Positions 33,201-47,810 of a DNA stretch of 64,000 nucleotides are shown piece after piece. A program made the position numbers and the translations under genes. The first letter of the stretch is position 1, and each line of letters begins with the position of its first letter. Under the pieces are notes generated by a model. That model was not told the origin of the DNA, ran no database searches, and was given only the letters and a program-made list of their open reading frames with translations. The DNA is from Flectonema sp. DT1601 (Eukaryota; Euglenozoa; Diplonemea; Diplonemida; Diplonemidae), in contig OZ025852.1 in NCBI GenBank assembly GCA_964019425.1, positions 254,501 to 318,500 of the forward strand, in the 5' to 3' direction.

Positions 33201-36200
33201 ACTAAGTGAGAAACACTTAGTAGAAACAATTTGTAGCTAATTAAGCTGAAAATAAAAAAATAAAAAATTTCTAAGTGAGAAATACTTAGCAACTTTTAGA
33301 ACAAATATTTCAGTAAATAACCTGTAATGATTAAACCATTACAAGTTTGATGCCAAAACTGACAAGGACTGAGTTGAATTTCCAGGTGAGATTTGGACTG
33401 TTAGCTTTTGGCTAAGGCCCTCCCTGAAGAGCAAGAACAAAAAAACTACTCACACCTGAAGAAAACATACACAAAGAACACACTGTAAGCTGTGTGTGTA
33501 TTTTGTGTTTGTCACAACAGGAGAGAAAAGAAAGAATGTCAAGGTTGGTCACCTTGCCTATCAACGCACAACATTGGTGGTCTCTACTAGACCCTGAGTG
33601 ATCCCACTGGATCTCTCATCGTTCATAGTACCCTATGTGAAGTTATAAAATCAAAGGTAAACTATGAACTACAAATGACTTAGCCTGTTATTATAATGCC
33701 ACAGGCAGGCCCTGCATTCAGCAACTATCCAGCAGTGCTTGAATGTCCTGATCTTCTTCTAAAAAAAAGAAAGAAAAACAAAACTGTAGCTGGGATCACT
33801 CAGGATCAACAGACTACCAATGCTACCTGTTGTACTTGCTCACTATGGGGGGTGATGCCAAACACCCAGAAGTACTAAACTGCTTTCCTTCTTGCTGCCC
33901 AGGGGTTTCTGACCAGAACTAATAGAAAATAAAAACAGATGGGAAACAATAAAAAGTAAAATGAATATAACTGAAGTTAAACAAGAATGTTGGTCCTAGA
34001 CAAGACCTTAAACTGACTAACCGGTCTTAATTTTAACTAAGTGTTAACCTAGTTTCCTAGTTTCTAATATGAAATCTTTTTCTTTTTTTTTCTTTTTGAA
34101 CAAAATGTAATTATTAATGTAAAAAAATGAAGAAACAGACCAGAACAGATAGAGAATAAAAAAGAAAAGATAATTGCAAGAGTTATTGTAGTAAAAGATT
34201 ACAAATAAAAAAAAATGCAAGTATCAACACATGATCGAGATACACCAGCAGCTAACAAACAACATAAAATTGAAGATCAGTTGCCAGAGTATTTCAACCA
34301 TGGTAGAATACTCGCCCCTCTGGCAGGGATTATCCCAGACTTGTCCTTTAATTTAGTTGGACACCATGGCTTACAACCCTTCCAGAGGGAAGCACCATTA
34401 TGACTTCTATTTTTTTTCTTCAAGAAAATCATAAGGTGGGAACAAAGAAAAATGCTAAGAGGAACCCCCTATTAACACCTAAGACATCTAAACTGCAGCC
34501 CAGCCTATGCCCAATGCACTAACAGGTCATTCCCTCACACTCAGATCAAAAAATCAAAGTTCAGAGTGCATCTTAGCGTGAATGAGAGAATTTCCTCCCG
34601 CTCATTTTGAACAAAAGGGATAGGAGAAGGGATAGAAAACGAACATAAAAATAAAATTCTAAGTGAGAAACACTTAGCAGAAACACTTAGCAGCTTTTAA
34701 GGAGCTGAAAAGCAAAAAAAAAAACTAAGTGAGAAACACTTAGTAGAAACAATTTGTAGCTAATTAAGCTGAAAATAAAAAAATAAAAAATTTCTAAGTG
34801 AGAAATACTTAGCAACTTTTAGAACAAATATTTCAGTAAATAACCTGTAATGATTAAACCATTACAAGTTTGATGCCAAAACTGACAAGGACTGAGTTGA
34901 ATTTCCAGGTGAGATTTGGACTGTTAGCTTTTGGCTAAGGCCCTCCCTGAAGAGCAAGAACAAAAAAACTACTCACACCTGAAGAAAACATACACAAAGA
35001 ACACACTGTAAGCTGTGTGTGTATTTTGTGTTTGTCACAACAGGAGAGAAAAGAAAGAATGTCAAGGTTGGTCACCTTGCCTATCAACGCACAACATTGG
35101 TGGTCTCTACTAGACCCTGAGTGATCCCACTGGATCTCTCATCGTTCATAGTACCCTATGTGAAGTTATAAAATCAAAGGTAAACTATGAACTACAAATG
35201 ACTTAGCCTGTTATTATAATGCCACAGGCAGGCCCTGCATTCAGCAACTATCCAGCAGTGCTTGAATGTCCTGATCTTCTTCTAAAAAAAAGAAAGAAAA
35301 ACAAAACTGTAGCTGGGATCACTCAGGATCAACAGACTACCAATGCTACCTGTTGTACTTGCTCACTATGGGGGGTGATGCCAAACACCCAGAAGTACTA
35401 AACTGCTTTCCTTCTTGCTGCCCAGGGGTTTCTGACCAGAACTAATAGAAAATAAAAACAGATGGGAAACAATAAAAAGTAAAATGAATATAACTGAAGT
35501 TAAACAAGAATGTTGGTCCTAGACAAGACCTTAAACTGACTAACCGGTCTTAATTTTAACTAAGTGTTAACCTAGTTTCCTAGTTTCTAATATGAAATCT
35601 TTTTCTTTTTTTTTCTTTTTGAACAAAATGTAATTATTAATGTAAAAAAATGAAGAAACAGACCAGAACAGATAGAGAATAAAAAAGAAAAGATAATTGC
35701 AAGAGTTATTGTAGTAAAAGATTACAAATAAAAAAAAATGCAAGTATCAACACATGATCGAGATACACCAGCAGCTAACAAACAACATAAAATTGAAGAT
35801 CAGTTGCCAGAGTATTTCAACCATGGTAGAATACTCGCCCCTCTGGCAGGGATTATCCCAGACTTGTCCTTTAATTTAGTTGGACACCATGGCTTACAAC
35901 CCTTCCAGAGGGAAGCACCATTATGACTTCTATTTTTTTTCTTCAAGAAAATCATAAGGTGGGAACAAAGAAAAATGCTAAGAGGAACCCCCTATTAACA
36001 CCTAAGACATCTAAACTGCAGCCCAGCCTATGCCCAATGCACTAACAGGTCATTCCCTCACACTCAGATCAAAAAATCAAAGTTCAGAGTGCATCTTAGC
36101 GTGAATGAGAGAATTTCCTCCCGCTCATTTTGAACAAAAGGGATAGGAGAAGGGATAGAAAACGAACATAAAAATAAAATTCTAAGTGAGAAACACTTAG

Positions 36201-39200
36201 CAGAAACACTTAGCAGCTTTTAAGGAGCTGAAAAGCAAAAAAAAAAACTAAGTGAGAAACACTTAGTAGAAACAATTTGTAGCTAATTAAGCTGAAAATA
36301 AAAAAATAAAAAATTTCTAAGTGAGAAATACTTAGCAACTTTTAGAACAAATATTTCAGTAAATAACCTGTAATGATTAAACCATTACAAGTTTGATGCC
36401 AAAACTGACAAGGACTGAGTTGAATTTCCAGGTGAGATTTGGACTGTTAGCTTTTGGCTAAGGCCCTCCCTGAAGAGCAAGAACAAAAAAACTACTCACA
36501 CCTGAAGAAAACATACACAAAGAACACACTGTAAGCTGTGTGTGTATTTTGTGTTTGTCACAACAGGAGAGAAAAGAAAGAATGTCAAGGTTGGTCACCT
36601 TGCCTATCAACGCACAACATTGGTGGTCTCTACTAGACCCTGAGTGATCCCACTGGATCTCTCATCGTTCATAGTACCCTATGTGAAGTTATAAAATCAA
36701 AGGTAAACTATGAACTACAAATGACTTAGCCTGTTATTATAATGCCACAGGCAGGCCCTGCATTCAGCAACTATCCAGCAGTGCTTGAATGTCCTGATCT
36801 TCTTCTAAAAAAAAGAAAGAAAAACAAAACTGTAGCTGGGATCACTCAGGATCAACAGACTACCAATGCTACCTGTTGTACTTGCTCACTATGGGGGGTG
36901 ATGCCAAACACCCAGAAGTACTAAACTGCTTTCCTTCTTGCTGCCCAGGGGTTTCTGACCAGAACTAATAGAAAATAAAAACAGATGGGAAACAATAAAA
37001 AGTAAAATGAATATAACTGAAGTTAAACAAGAATGTTGGTCCTAGACAAGACCTTAAACTGACTAACCGGTCTTAATTTTAACTAAGTGTTAACCTAGTT
37101 TCCTAGTTTCTAATATGAAATCTTTTTCTTTTTTTTTCTTTTTGAACAAAATGTAATTATTAATGTAAAAAAATGAAGAAACAGACCAGAACAGATAGAG
37201 AATAAAAAAGAAAAGATAATTGCAAGAGTTATTGTAGTAAAAGATTACAAATAAAAAAAAATGCAAGTATCAACACATGATCGAGATACACCAGCAGCTA
37301 ACAAACAACATAAAATTGAAGATCAGTTGCCAGAGTATTTCAACCATGGTAGAATACTCGCCCCTCTGGCAGGGATTATCCCAGACTTGTCCTTTAATTT
37401 AGTTGGACACCATGGCTTACAACCCTTCCAGAGGGAAGCACCATTATGACTTCTATTTTTTTTCTTCAAGAAAATCATAAGGTGGGAACAAAGAAAAATG
37501 CTAAGAGGAACCCCCTATTAACACCTAAGACATCTAAACTGCAGCCCAGCCTATGCCCAATGCACTAACAGGTCATTCCCTCACACTCAGATCAAAAAAT
37601 CAAAGTTCAGAGTGCATCTTAGCGTGAATGAGAGAATTTCCTCCCGCTCATTTTGAACAAAAGGGATAGGAGAAGGGATAGAAAACGAACATAAAAATAA
37701 AATTCTAAGTGAGAAACACTTAGCAGAAACACTTAGCAGCTTTTAAGGAGCTGAAAAGCAAAAAAAAAAACTAAGTGAGAAACACTTAGTAGAAACAATT
37801 TGTAGCTAATTAAGCTGAAAATAAAAAAATAAAAAATTTCTAAGTGAGAAATACTTAGCAACTTTTAGAACAAATATTTCAGTAAATAACCTGTAATGAT
37901 TAAACCATTACAAGTTTGATGCCAAAACTGACAAGGACTGAGTTGAATTTCCAGGTGAGATTTGGACTGTTAGCTTTTGGCTAAGGCCCTCCCTGAAGAG
38001 CAAGAACAAAAAAACTACTCACACCTGAAGAAAACATACACAAAGAACACACTGTAAGCTGTGTGTGTATTTTGTGTTTGTCACAACAGGAGAGAAAAGA
38101 AAGAATGTCAAGGTTGGTCACCTTGCCTATCAACGCACAACATTGGTGGTCTCTACTAGACCCTGAGTGATCCCACTGGATCTCTCATCGTTCATAGTAC
38201 CCTATGTGAAGTTATAAAATCAAAGGTAAACTATGAACTACAAATGACTTAGCCTGTTATTATAATGCCACAGGCAGGCCCTGCATTCAGCAACTATCCA
38301 GCAGTGCTTGAATGTCCTGATCTTCTTCTAAAAAAAAGAAAGAAAAACAAAACTGTAGCTGGGATCACTCAGGATCAACAGACTACCAATGCTACCTGTT
38401 GTACTTGCTCACTATGGGGGGTGATGCCAAACACCCAGAAGTACTAAACTGCTTTCCTTCTTGCTGCCCAGGGGTTTCTGACCAGAACTAATAGAAAATA
38501 AAAACAGATGGGAAACAATAAAAAGTAAAATGAATATAACTGAAGTTAAACAAGAATGTTGGTCCTAGACAAGACCTTAAACTGACTAACCGGTCTTAAT
38601 TTTAACTAAGTGTTAACCTAGTTTCCTAGTTTCTAATATGAAATCTTTTTCTTTTTTTTTCTTTTTGAACAAAATGTAATTATTAATGTAAAAAAATGAA
38701 GAAACAGACCAGAACAGATAGAGAATAAAAAAGAAAAGATAATTGCAAGAGTTATTGTAGTAAAAGATTACAAATAAAAAAAAATGCAAGTATCAACACA
38801 TGATCGAGATACACCAGCAGCTAACAAACAACATAAAATTGAAGATCAGTTGCCAGAGTATTTCAACCATGGTAGAATACTCGCCCCTCTGGCAGGGATT
38901 ATCCCAGACTTGTCCTTTAATTTAGTTGGACACCATGGCTTACAACCCTTCCAGAGGGAAGCACCATTATGACTTCTATTTTTTTTCTTCAAGAAAATCA
39001 TAAGGTGGGAACAAAGAAAAATGCTAAGAGGAACCCCCTATTAACACCTAAGACATCTAAACTGCAGCCCAGCCTATGCCCAATGCACTAACAGGTCATT
39101 CCCTCACACTCAGATCAAAAAATCAAAGTTCAGAGTGCATCTTAGCGTGAATGAGAGAATTTCCTCCCGCTCATTTTGAACAAAAGGGATAGGAGAAGGG

Positions 39201-42200
39201 ATAGAAAACGAACATAAAAATAAAATTCTAAGTGAGAAACACTTAGCAGAAACACTTAGCAGCTTTTAAGGAGCTGAAAAGCAAAAAAAAAAACTAAGTG
39301 AGAAACACTTAGTAGAAACAATTTGTAGCTAATTAAGCTGAAAATAAAAAAATAAAAAATTTCTAAGTGAGAAATACTTAGCAACTTTTAGAACAAATAT
39401 TTCAGTAAATAACCTGTAATGATTAAACCATTACAAGTTTGATGCCAAAACTGACAAGGACTGAGTTGAATTTCCAGGTGAGATTTGGACTGTTAGCTTT
39501 TGGCTAAGGCCCTCCCTGAAGAGCAAGAACAAAAAAACTACTCACACCTGAAGAAAACATACACAAAGAACACACTGTAAGCTGTGTGTGTATTTTGTGT
39601 TTGTCACAACAGGAGAGAAAAGAAAGAATGTCAAGGTTGGTCACCTTGCCTATCAACGCACAACATTGGTGGTCTCTACTAGACCCTGAGTGATCCCACT
39701 GGATCTCTCATCGTTCATAGTACCCTATGTGAAGTTATAAAATCAAAGGTAAACTATGAACTACAAATGACTTAGCCTGTTATTATAATGCCACAGGCAG
39801 GCCCTGCATTCAGCAACTATCCAGCAGTGCTTGAATGTCCTGATCTTCTTCTAAAAAAAAGAAAGAAAAACAAAACTGTAGCTGGGATCACTCAGGATCA
39901 ACAGACTACCAATGCTACCTGTTGTACTTGCTCACTATGGGGGGTGATGCCAAACACCCAGAAGTACTAAACTGCTTTCCTTCTTGCTGCCCAGGGGTTT
40001 CTGACCAGAACTAATAGAAAATAAAAACAGATGGGAAACAATAAAAAGTAAAATGAATATAACTGAAGTTAAACAAGAATGTTGGTCCTAGACAAGACCT
40101 TAAACTGACTAACCGGTCTTAATTTTAACTAAGTGTTAACCTAGTTTCCTAGTTTCTAATATGAAATCTTTTTCTTTTTTTTTCTTTTTGAACAAAATGT
40201 AATTATTAATGTAAAAAAATGAAGAAACAGACCAGAACAGATAGAGAATAAAAAAGAAAAGATAATTGCAAGAGTTATTGTAGTAAAAGATTACAAATAA
40301 AAAAAAATGCAAGTATCAACACATGATCGAGATACACCAGCAGCTAACAAACAACATAAAATTGAAGATCAGTTGCCAGAGTATTTCAACCATGGTAGAA
40401 TACTCGCCCCTCTGGCAGGGATTATCCCAGACTTGTCCTTTAATTTAGTTGGACACCATGGCTTACAACCCTTCCAGAGGGAAGCACCATTATGACTTCT
40501 ATTTTTTTTCTTCAAGAAAATCATAAGGTGGGAACAAAGAAAAATGCTAAGAGGAACCCCCTATTAACACCTAAGACATCTAAACTGCAGCCCAGCCTAT
40601 GCCCAATGCACTAACAGGTCATTCCCTCACACTCAGATCAAAAAATCAAAGTTCAGAGTGCATCTTAGCGTGAATGAGAGAATTTCCTCCCGCTCATTTT
40701 GAACAAAAGGGATAGGAGAAGGGATAGAAAACGAACATAAAAATAAAATTCTAAGTGAGAAACACTTAGCAGAAACACTTAGCAGCTTTTAAGGAGCTGA
40801 AAAGCAAAAAAAAAAACTAAGTGAGAAACACTTAGTAGAAACAATTTGTAGCTAATTAAGCTGAAAATAAAAAAATAAAAAATTTCTAAGTGAGAAATAC
40901 TTAGCAACTTTTAGAACAAATATTTCAGTAAATAACCTGTAATGATTAAACCATTACAAGTTTGATGCCAAAACTGACAAGGACTGAGTTGAATTTCCAG
41001 GTGAGATTTGGACTGTTAGCTTTTGGCTAAGGCCCTCCCTGAAGAGCAAGAACAAAAAAACTACTCACACCTGAAGAAAACATACACAAAGAACACACTG
41101 TAAGCTGTGTGTGTATTTTGTGTTTGTCACAACAGGAGAGAAAAGAAAGAATGTCAAGGTTGGTCACCTTGCCTATCAACGCACAACATTGGTGGTCTCT
41201 ACTAGACCCTGAGTGATCCCACTGGATCTCTCATCGTTCATAGTACCCTATGTGAAGTTATAAAATCAAAGGTAAACTATGAACTACAAATGACTTAGCC
41301 TGTTATTATAATGCCACAGGCAGGCCCTGCATTCAGCAACTATCCAGCAGTGCTTGAATGTCCTGATCTTCTTCTAAAAAAAAGAAAGAAAAACAAAACT
41401 GTAGCTGGGATCACTCAGGATCAACAGACTACCAATGCTACCTGTTGTACTTGCTCACTATGGGGGGTGATGCCAAACACCCAGAAGTACTAAACTGCTT
41501 TCCTTCTTGCTGCCCAGGGGTTTCTGACCAGAACTAATAGAAAATAAAAACAGATGGGAAACAATAAAAAGTAAAATGAATATAACTGAAGTTAAACAAG
41601 AATGTTGGTCCTAGACAAGACCTTAAACTGACTAACCGGTCTTAATTTTAACTAAGTGTTAACCTAGTTTCCTAGTTTCTAATATGAAATCTTTTTCTTT
41701 TTTTTTCTTTTTGAACAAAATGTAATTATTAATGTAAAAAAATGAAGAAACAGACCAGAACAGATAGAGAATAAAAAAGAAAAGATAATTGCAAGAGTTA
41801 TTGTAGTAAAAGATTACAAATAAAAAAAAATGCAAGTATCAACACATGATCGAGATACACCAGCAGCTAACAAACAACATAAAATTGAAGATCAGTTGCC
41901 AGAGTATTTCAACCATGGTAGAATACTCGCCCCTCTGGCAGGGATTATCCCAGACTTGTCCTTTAATTTAGTTGGACACCATGGCTTACAACCCTTCCAG
42001 AGGGAAGCACCATTATGACTTCTATTTTTTTTCTTCAAGAAAATCATAAGGTGGGAACAAAGAAAAATGCTAAGAGGAACCCCCTATTAACACCTAAGAC
42101 ATCTAAACTGCAGCCCAGCCTATGCCCAATGCACTAACAGGTCATTCCCTCACACTCAGATCAAAAAATCAAAGTTCAGAGTGCATCTTAGCGTGAATGA

Positions 42201-45200
42201 GAGAATTTCCTCCCGCTCATTTTGAACAAAAGGGATAGGAGAAGGGATAGAAAACGAACATAAAAATAAAATTCTAAGTGAGAAACACTTAGCAGAAACA
42301 CTTAGCAGCTTTTAAGGAGCTGAAAAGCAAAAAAAAAAACTAAGTGAGAAACACTTAGTAGAAACAATTTGTAGCTAATTAAGCTGAAAATAAAAAAATA
42401 AAAAATTTCTAAGTGAGAAATACTTAGCAACTTTTAGAACAAATATTTCAGTAAATAACCTGTAATGATTAAACCATTACAAGTTTGATGCCAAAACTGA
42501 CAAGGACTGAGTTGAATTTCCAGGTGAGATTTGGACTGTTAGCTTTTGGCTAAGGCCCTCCCTGAAGAGCAAGAACAAAAAAACTACTCACACCTGAAGA
42601 AAACATACACAAAGAACACACTGTAAGCTGTGTGTGTATTTTGTGTTTGTCACAACAGGAGAGAAAAGAAAGAATGTCAAGGTTGGTCACCTTGCCTATC
42701 AACGCACAACATTGGTGGTCTCTACTAGACCCTGAGTGATCCCACTGGATCTCTCATCGTTCATAGTACCCTATGTGAAGTTATAAAATCAAAGGTAAAC
42801 TATGAACTACAAATGACTTAGCCTGTTATTATAATGCCACAGGCAGGCCCTGCATTCAGCAACTATCCAGCAGTGCTTGAATGTCCTGATCTTCTTCTAA
42901 AAAAAAGAAAGAAAAACAAAACTGTAGCTGGGATCACTCAGGATCAACAGACTACCAATGCTACCTGTTGTACTTGCTCACTATGGGGGGTGATGCCAAA
43001 CACCCAGAAGTACTAAACTGCTTTCCTTCTTGCTGCCCAGGGGTTTCTGACCAGAACTAATAGAAAATAAAAACAGATGGGAAACAATAAAAAGTAAAAT
43101 GAATATAACTGAAGTTAAACAAGAATGTTGGTCCTAGACAAGACCTTAAACTGACTAACCGGTCTTAATTTTAACTAAGTGTTAACCTAGTTTCCTAGTT
43201 TCTAATATGAAATCTTTTTCTTTTTTTTTCTTTTTGAACAAAATGTAATTATTAATGTAAAAAAATGAAGAAACAGACCAGAACAGATAGAGAATAAAAA
43301 AGAAAAGATAATTGCAAGAGTTATTGTAGTAAAAGATTACAAATAAAAAAAAATGCAAGTATCAACACATGATCGAGATACACCAGCAGCTAACAAACAA
43401 CATAAAATTGAAGATCAGTTGCCAGAGTATTTCAACCATGGTAGAATACTCGCCCCTCTGGCAGGGATTATCCCAGACTTGTCCTTTAATTTAGTTGGAC
43501 ACCATGGCTTACAACCCTTCCAGAGGGAAGCACCATTATGACTTCTATTTTTTTTCTTCAAGAAAATCATAAGGTGGGAACAAAGAAAAATGCTAAGAGG
43601 AACCCCCTATTAACACCTAAGACATCTAAACTGCAGCCCAGCCTATGCCCAATGCACTAACAGGTCATTCCCTCACACTCAGATCAAAAAATCAAAGTTC
43701 AGAGTGCATCTTAGCGTGAATGAGAGAATTTCCTCCCGCTCATTTTGAACAAAAGGGATAGGAGAAGGGATAGAAAACGAACATAAAAATAAAATTCTAA
43801 GTGAGAAACACTTAGCAGAAACACTTAGCAGCTTTTAAGGAGCTGAAAAGCAAAAAAAAAAACTAAGTGAGAAACACTTAGTAGAAACAATTTGTAGCTA
43901 ATTAAGCTGAAAATAAAAAAATAAAAAATTTCTAAGTGAGAAATACTTAGCAACTTTTAGAACAAATATTTCAGTAAATAACCTGTAATGATTAAACCAT
44001 TACAAGTTTGATGCCAAAACTGACAAGGACTGAGTTGAATTTCCAGGTGAGATTTGGACTGTTAGCTTTTGGCTAAGGCCCTCCCTGAAGAGCAAGAACA
44101 AAAAAACTACTCACACCTGAAGAAAACATACACAAAGAACACACTGTAAGCTGTGTGTGTATTTTGTGTTTGTCACAACAGGAGAGAAAAGAAAGAATGT
44201 CAAGGTTGGTCACCTTGCCTATCAACGCACAACATTGGTGGTCTCTACTAGACCCTGAGTGATCCCACTGGATCTCTCATCGTTCATAGTACCCTATGTG
44301 AAGTTATAAAATCAAAGGTAAACTATGAACTACAAATGACTTAGCCTGTTATTATAATGCCACAGGCAGGCCCTGCATTCAGCAACTATCCAGCAGTGCT
44401 TGAATGTCCTGATCTTCTTCTAAAAAAAAGAAAGAAAAACAAAACTGTAGCTGGGATCACTCAGGATCAACAGACTACCAATGCTACCTGTTGTACTTGC
44501 TCACTATGGGGGGTGATGCCAAACACCCAGAAGTACTAAACTGCTTTCCTTCTTGCTGCCCAGGGGTTTCTGACCAGAACTAATAGAAAATAAAAACAGA
44601 TGGGAAACAATAAAAAGTAAAATGAATATAACTGAAGTTAAACAAGAATGTTGGTCCTAGACAAGACCTTAAACTGACTAACCGGTCTTAATTTTAACTA
44701 AGTGTTAACCTAGTTTCCTAGTTTCTAATATGAAATCTTTTTCTTTTTTTTTCTTTTTGAACAAAATGTAATTATTAATGTAAAAAAATGAAGAAACAGA
44801 CCAGAACAGATAGAGAATAAAAAAGAAAAGATAATTGCAAGAGTTATTGTAGTAAAAGATTACAAATAAAAAAAAATGCAAGTATCAACACATGATCGAG
44901 ATACACCAGCAGCTAACAAACAACATAAAATTGAAGATCAGTTGCCAGAGTATTTCAACCATGGTAGAATACTCGCCCCTCTGGCAGGGATTATCCCAGA
45001 CTTGTCCTTTAATTTAGTTGGACACCATGGCTTACAACCCTTCCAGAGGGAAGCACCATTATGACTTCTATTTTTTTTCTTCAAGAAAATCATAAGGTGG
45101 GAACAAAGAAAAATGCTAAGAGGAACCCCCTATTAACACCTAAGACATCTAAACTGCAGCCCAGCCTATGCCCAATGCACTAACAGGTCATTCCCTCACA

Positions 45201-47189
45201 CTCAGATCAAAAAATCAAAGTTCAGAGTGCATCTTAGCGTGAATGAGAGAATTTCCTCCCGCTCATTTTGAACAAAAGGGATAGGAGAAGGGATAGAAAA
45301 CGAACATAAAAATAAAATTCTAAGTGAGAAACACTTAGCAGAAACACTTAGCAGCTTTTAAGGAGCTGAAAAGCAAAAAAAAAAACTAAGTGAGAAACAC
45401 TTAGTAGAAACAATTTGTAGCTAATTAAGCTGAAAATAAAAAAATAAAAAATTTCTAAGTGAGAAATACTTAGCAACTTTTAGAACAAATATTTCAGTAA
45501 ATAACCTGTAATGATTAAACCATTACAAGTTTGATGCCAAAACTGACAAGGACTGAGTTGAATTTCCAGGTGAGATTTGGACTGTTAGCTTTTGGCTAAG
45601 GCCCTCCCTGAAGAGCAAGAACAAAAAAACTACTCACACCTGAAGAAAACATACACAAAGAACACACTGTAAGCTGTGTGTGTATTTTGTGTTTGTCACA
45701 ACAGGAGAGAAAAGAAAGAATGTCAAGGTTGGTCACCTTGCCTATCAACGCACAACATTGGTGGTCTCTACTAGACCCTGAGTGATCCCACTGGATCTCT
45801 CATCGTTCATAGTACCCTATGTGAAGTTATAAAATCAAAGGTAAACTATGAACTACAAATGACTTAGCCTGTTATTATAATGCCACAGGCAGGCCCTGCA
45901 TTCAGCAACTATCCAGCAGTGCTTGAATGTCCTGATCTTCTTCTAAAAAAAAGAAAGAAAAACAAAACTGTAGCTGGGATCACTCAGGATCAACAGACTA
46001 CCAATGCTACCTGTTGTACTTGCTCACTATGGGGGGTGATGCCAAACACCCAGAAGTACTAAACTGCTTTCCTTCTTGCTGCCCAGGGGTTTCTGACCAG
46101 AACTAATAGAAAATAAAAACAGATGGGAAACAATAAAAAGTAAAATGAATATAACTGAAGTTAAACAAGAATGTTGGTCCTAGACAAGACCTTAAACTGA
46201 CTAACCGGTCTTAATTTTAACTAAGTGTTAACCTAGTTTCCTAGTTTCTAATATGAAATCTTTTTCTTTTTTTTTCTTTTTGAACAAAATGTAATTATTA
46301 ATGTAAAAAAATGAAGAAACAGACCAGAACAGATAGAGAATAAAAAAGAAAAGATAATTGCAAGAGTTATTGTAGTAAAAGATTACAAATAAAAAAAAAT
46401 GCAAGTATCAACACATGATCGAGATACACCAGCAGCTAACAAACAACATAAAATTGAAGATCAGTTGCCAGAGTATTTCAACCATGGTAGAATACTCGCC
46501 CCTCTGGCAGGGATTATCCCAGACTTGTCCTTTAATTTAGTTGGACACCATGGCTTACAACCCTTCCAGAGGGAAGCACCATTATGACTTCTATTTTTTT
46601 TCTTCAAGAAAATCATAAGGTGGGAACAAAGAAAAATGCTAAGAGGAACCCCCTATTAACACCTAAGACATCTAAACTGCAGCCCAGCCTATGCCCAATG
46701 CACTAACAGGTCATTCCCTCACACTCAGATCAAAAAATCAAAGTTCAGAGTGCATCTTAGCGTGAATGAGAGAATTTCCTCCCGCTCATTTTGAACAAAA
46801 GGGATAGGAGAAGGGATAGAAAACGAACATAAAAATAAAATTCTAAGTGAGAAACACTTAGCAGAAACACTTAGCAGCTTTTAAGGAGCTGAAAAGCAAA
46901 AAAAAAAAACTAAGTGAGAAACACTTAGTAGAAACAATTTGTAGCTAATTAAGCTGAAAATAAAAAAATAAAAAATTTCTAAGTGAGAAATACTTAGCAA
47001 CTTTTAGAACAAATATTTCAGTAAATAACCTGTAATGATTAAACCATTACAAGTTTGATGCCAAAACTGACAAGGACTGAGTTGAATTTCCAGGTGAGAT
47101 TTGGACTGTTAGCTTTTGGCTAAGGCCCTCCCTGAAGAGCAAGAACAAAAAAACTACTCACACCTGAAGAAAACATACACAAAGAACAC
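27281..47189 (+). repeat. Tandem array of 13 X units (1523 bp each)
   Basis: Units start GTTGAATTTCCAGGTGAG at 27281 and then every 1523 bp (28804, 30327, 31850, 33373, 34896, 36419, 37942, 39465, 40988, 42511, 44034, 45557), plus a 109-bp partial unit from 47081. Copies look identical except one extra A near 46900. Each unit has many hairpins: nested 28190-28233 (TGCCA[GAGTATT...AATACTC]...TGGCA), an inverted 14-mer pair CCTGAGTGATCCCA (27501) and TGGGATCACTCAGG (27699), CAAGGT/ACCTTG, TGTAATG/CATTACA and several CTAAGTG/CACTTAG. Frames of 60 and 62 codons recur in every unit but show no coding signal. Confidence 0.97.
27894..28035 (+). repeat. Retrotransposon-UTR segment captured in the X unit
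   Basis: Present in all array units, absent from X copies 1, 2, 3 and 5. The first half (TTGGTCCTAGACAAGACC through TTTTAACTAAGTG) matches the retrotransposon 3'UTR at about 11613-11670; the second half (CTAATATGAAATC ... AACAAAATGTAATTATTAAT) matches about 10986-11025. The two halves are in the reverse order relative to the UTR. Confidence 0.8.
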
Positions 47190-47205
47190 GGAAATTCAAC
47201 TCAGT
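47190..47205 (-). repeat. Fold-back end of the X array
   Basis: GGAAATTCAACTCAGT is the reverse complement of the X unit boundary (ACTGAGTTGAATTTCC). The array therefore ends by switching strand. Confidence 0.75.
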
Positions 47206-47810
47206 TGACTAACTTACTTCTACACCATGATGAGTGAATGAGAGAGGTTAACAGGACTCTTATGTTAAAGTTTAACTTAACTTAAGGAAGAATTGCGCTA
47301 TGACAGAAGGCTTCCAAGCGAGATGTGGAAGTTTACACTATTGACCTAGAACGACCCGCATGTGAATTTGATGCAGTCTTTGTAAGGCACCAGTGAGGTT
47401 CTGGTGTAAGACTTCCAAACGATGTTGCCAGGTTATGAGTCAGCAACCTGCACTAAGCAATGTCTCAGAGTGCGACGAGTGTCCGAACGTGACAGAACGA
47501 ATCAGCAGTACGGATACGTCACGCACGACGTCAGCGGCGGCGTTCCTGACCGAACGGCCAGTGCAGACAGTGCACCTGTTGGTCACGTGAGAAGTCATGT
47601 GAGGAAAAAAAAAAAAAAAAAAAAAAAAGACCCGACAGGGGTTCGAACCGCAGCCTAGCGAATGCAAGTCTGGAATCATACCACTCGACAATTTGCGTCG
47701 TCTTCGATTTTGCGGATTTAAACACATATCTAGGGGTCAAAAAAGTTACACAAGGCCGTGACCGTAGTGTACGTTTCCCCAAACCTGGGGGTGGATCTGT
47801 AGGTTTTCCC
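47206..47810 (-). mobile_element. E1: element with GGGAAAACC terminus and tRNA-like block
   Basis: Right end (47732-47810) in reverse reads GGGAAAACCTACAGATCCAC followed by a conserved ~80-bp leader also found at the end of E2 (49262-49338). Inward lies a tRNA-like block (47628-47702) after poly(A). The left part includes CTTACTTCTACACCAT, shared with E4 (about 63655-63675, opposite strand). No matching terminal repeat is seen at the left, so it may be truncated there. Frames through 47393-47782 overlap on both strands and match no family I know. Confidence 0.5.
47628..47702 (-). pseudogene. tRNA-like sequence in E1
   Basis: Minus strand: AAATTGTCGAGTGGTATGAT (A box), CCAGACTTGCATTCG (anticodon-arm-like, TGC), GCGGTTCGAACCCC (B box). 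The acceptor arm does not close properly. It starts ~108 bp from the element terminus. Confidence 0.6.

Noticed and set aside
27604-46587. Repeated 60- and 62-codon frames in every X unit, as possible small genes
   Set aside because: They recur only because the unit recurs. The diverged X relative does not keep the frames, they include a run of Lys codons from an A-rich tract, and no start context or domain supports them.
47393-47782. Overlapping frames in E1
   Set aside because: Frames are open on both strands at once, include poly(A)-encoded Lys or Phe runs, and show no recognisable family.
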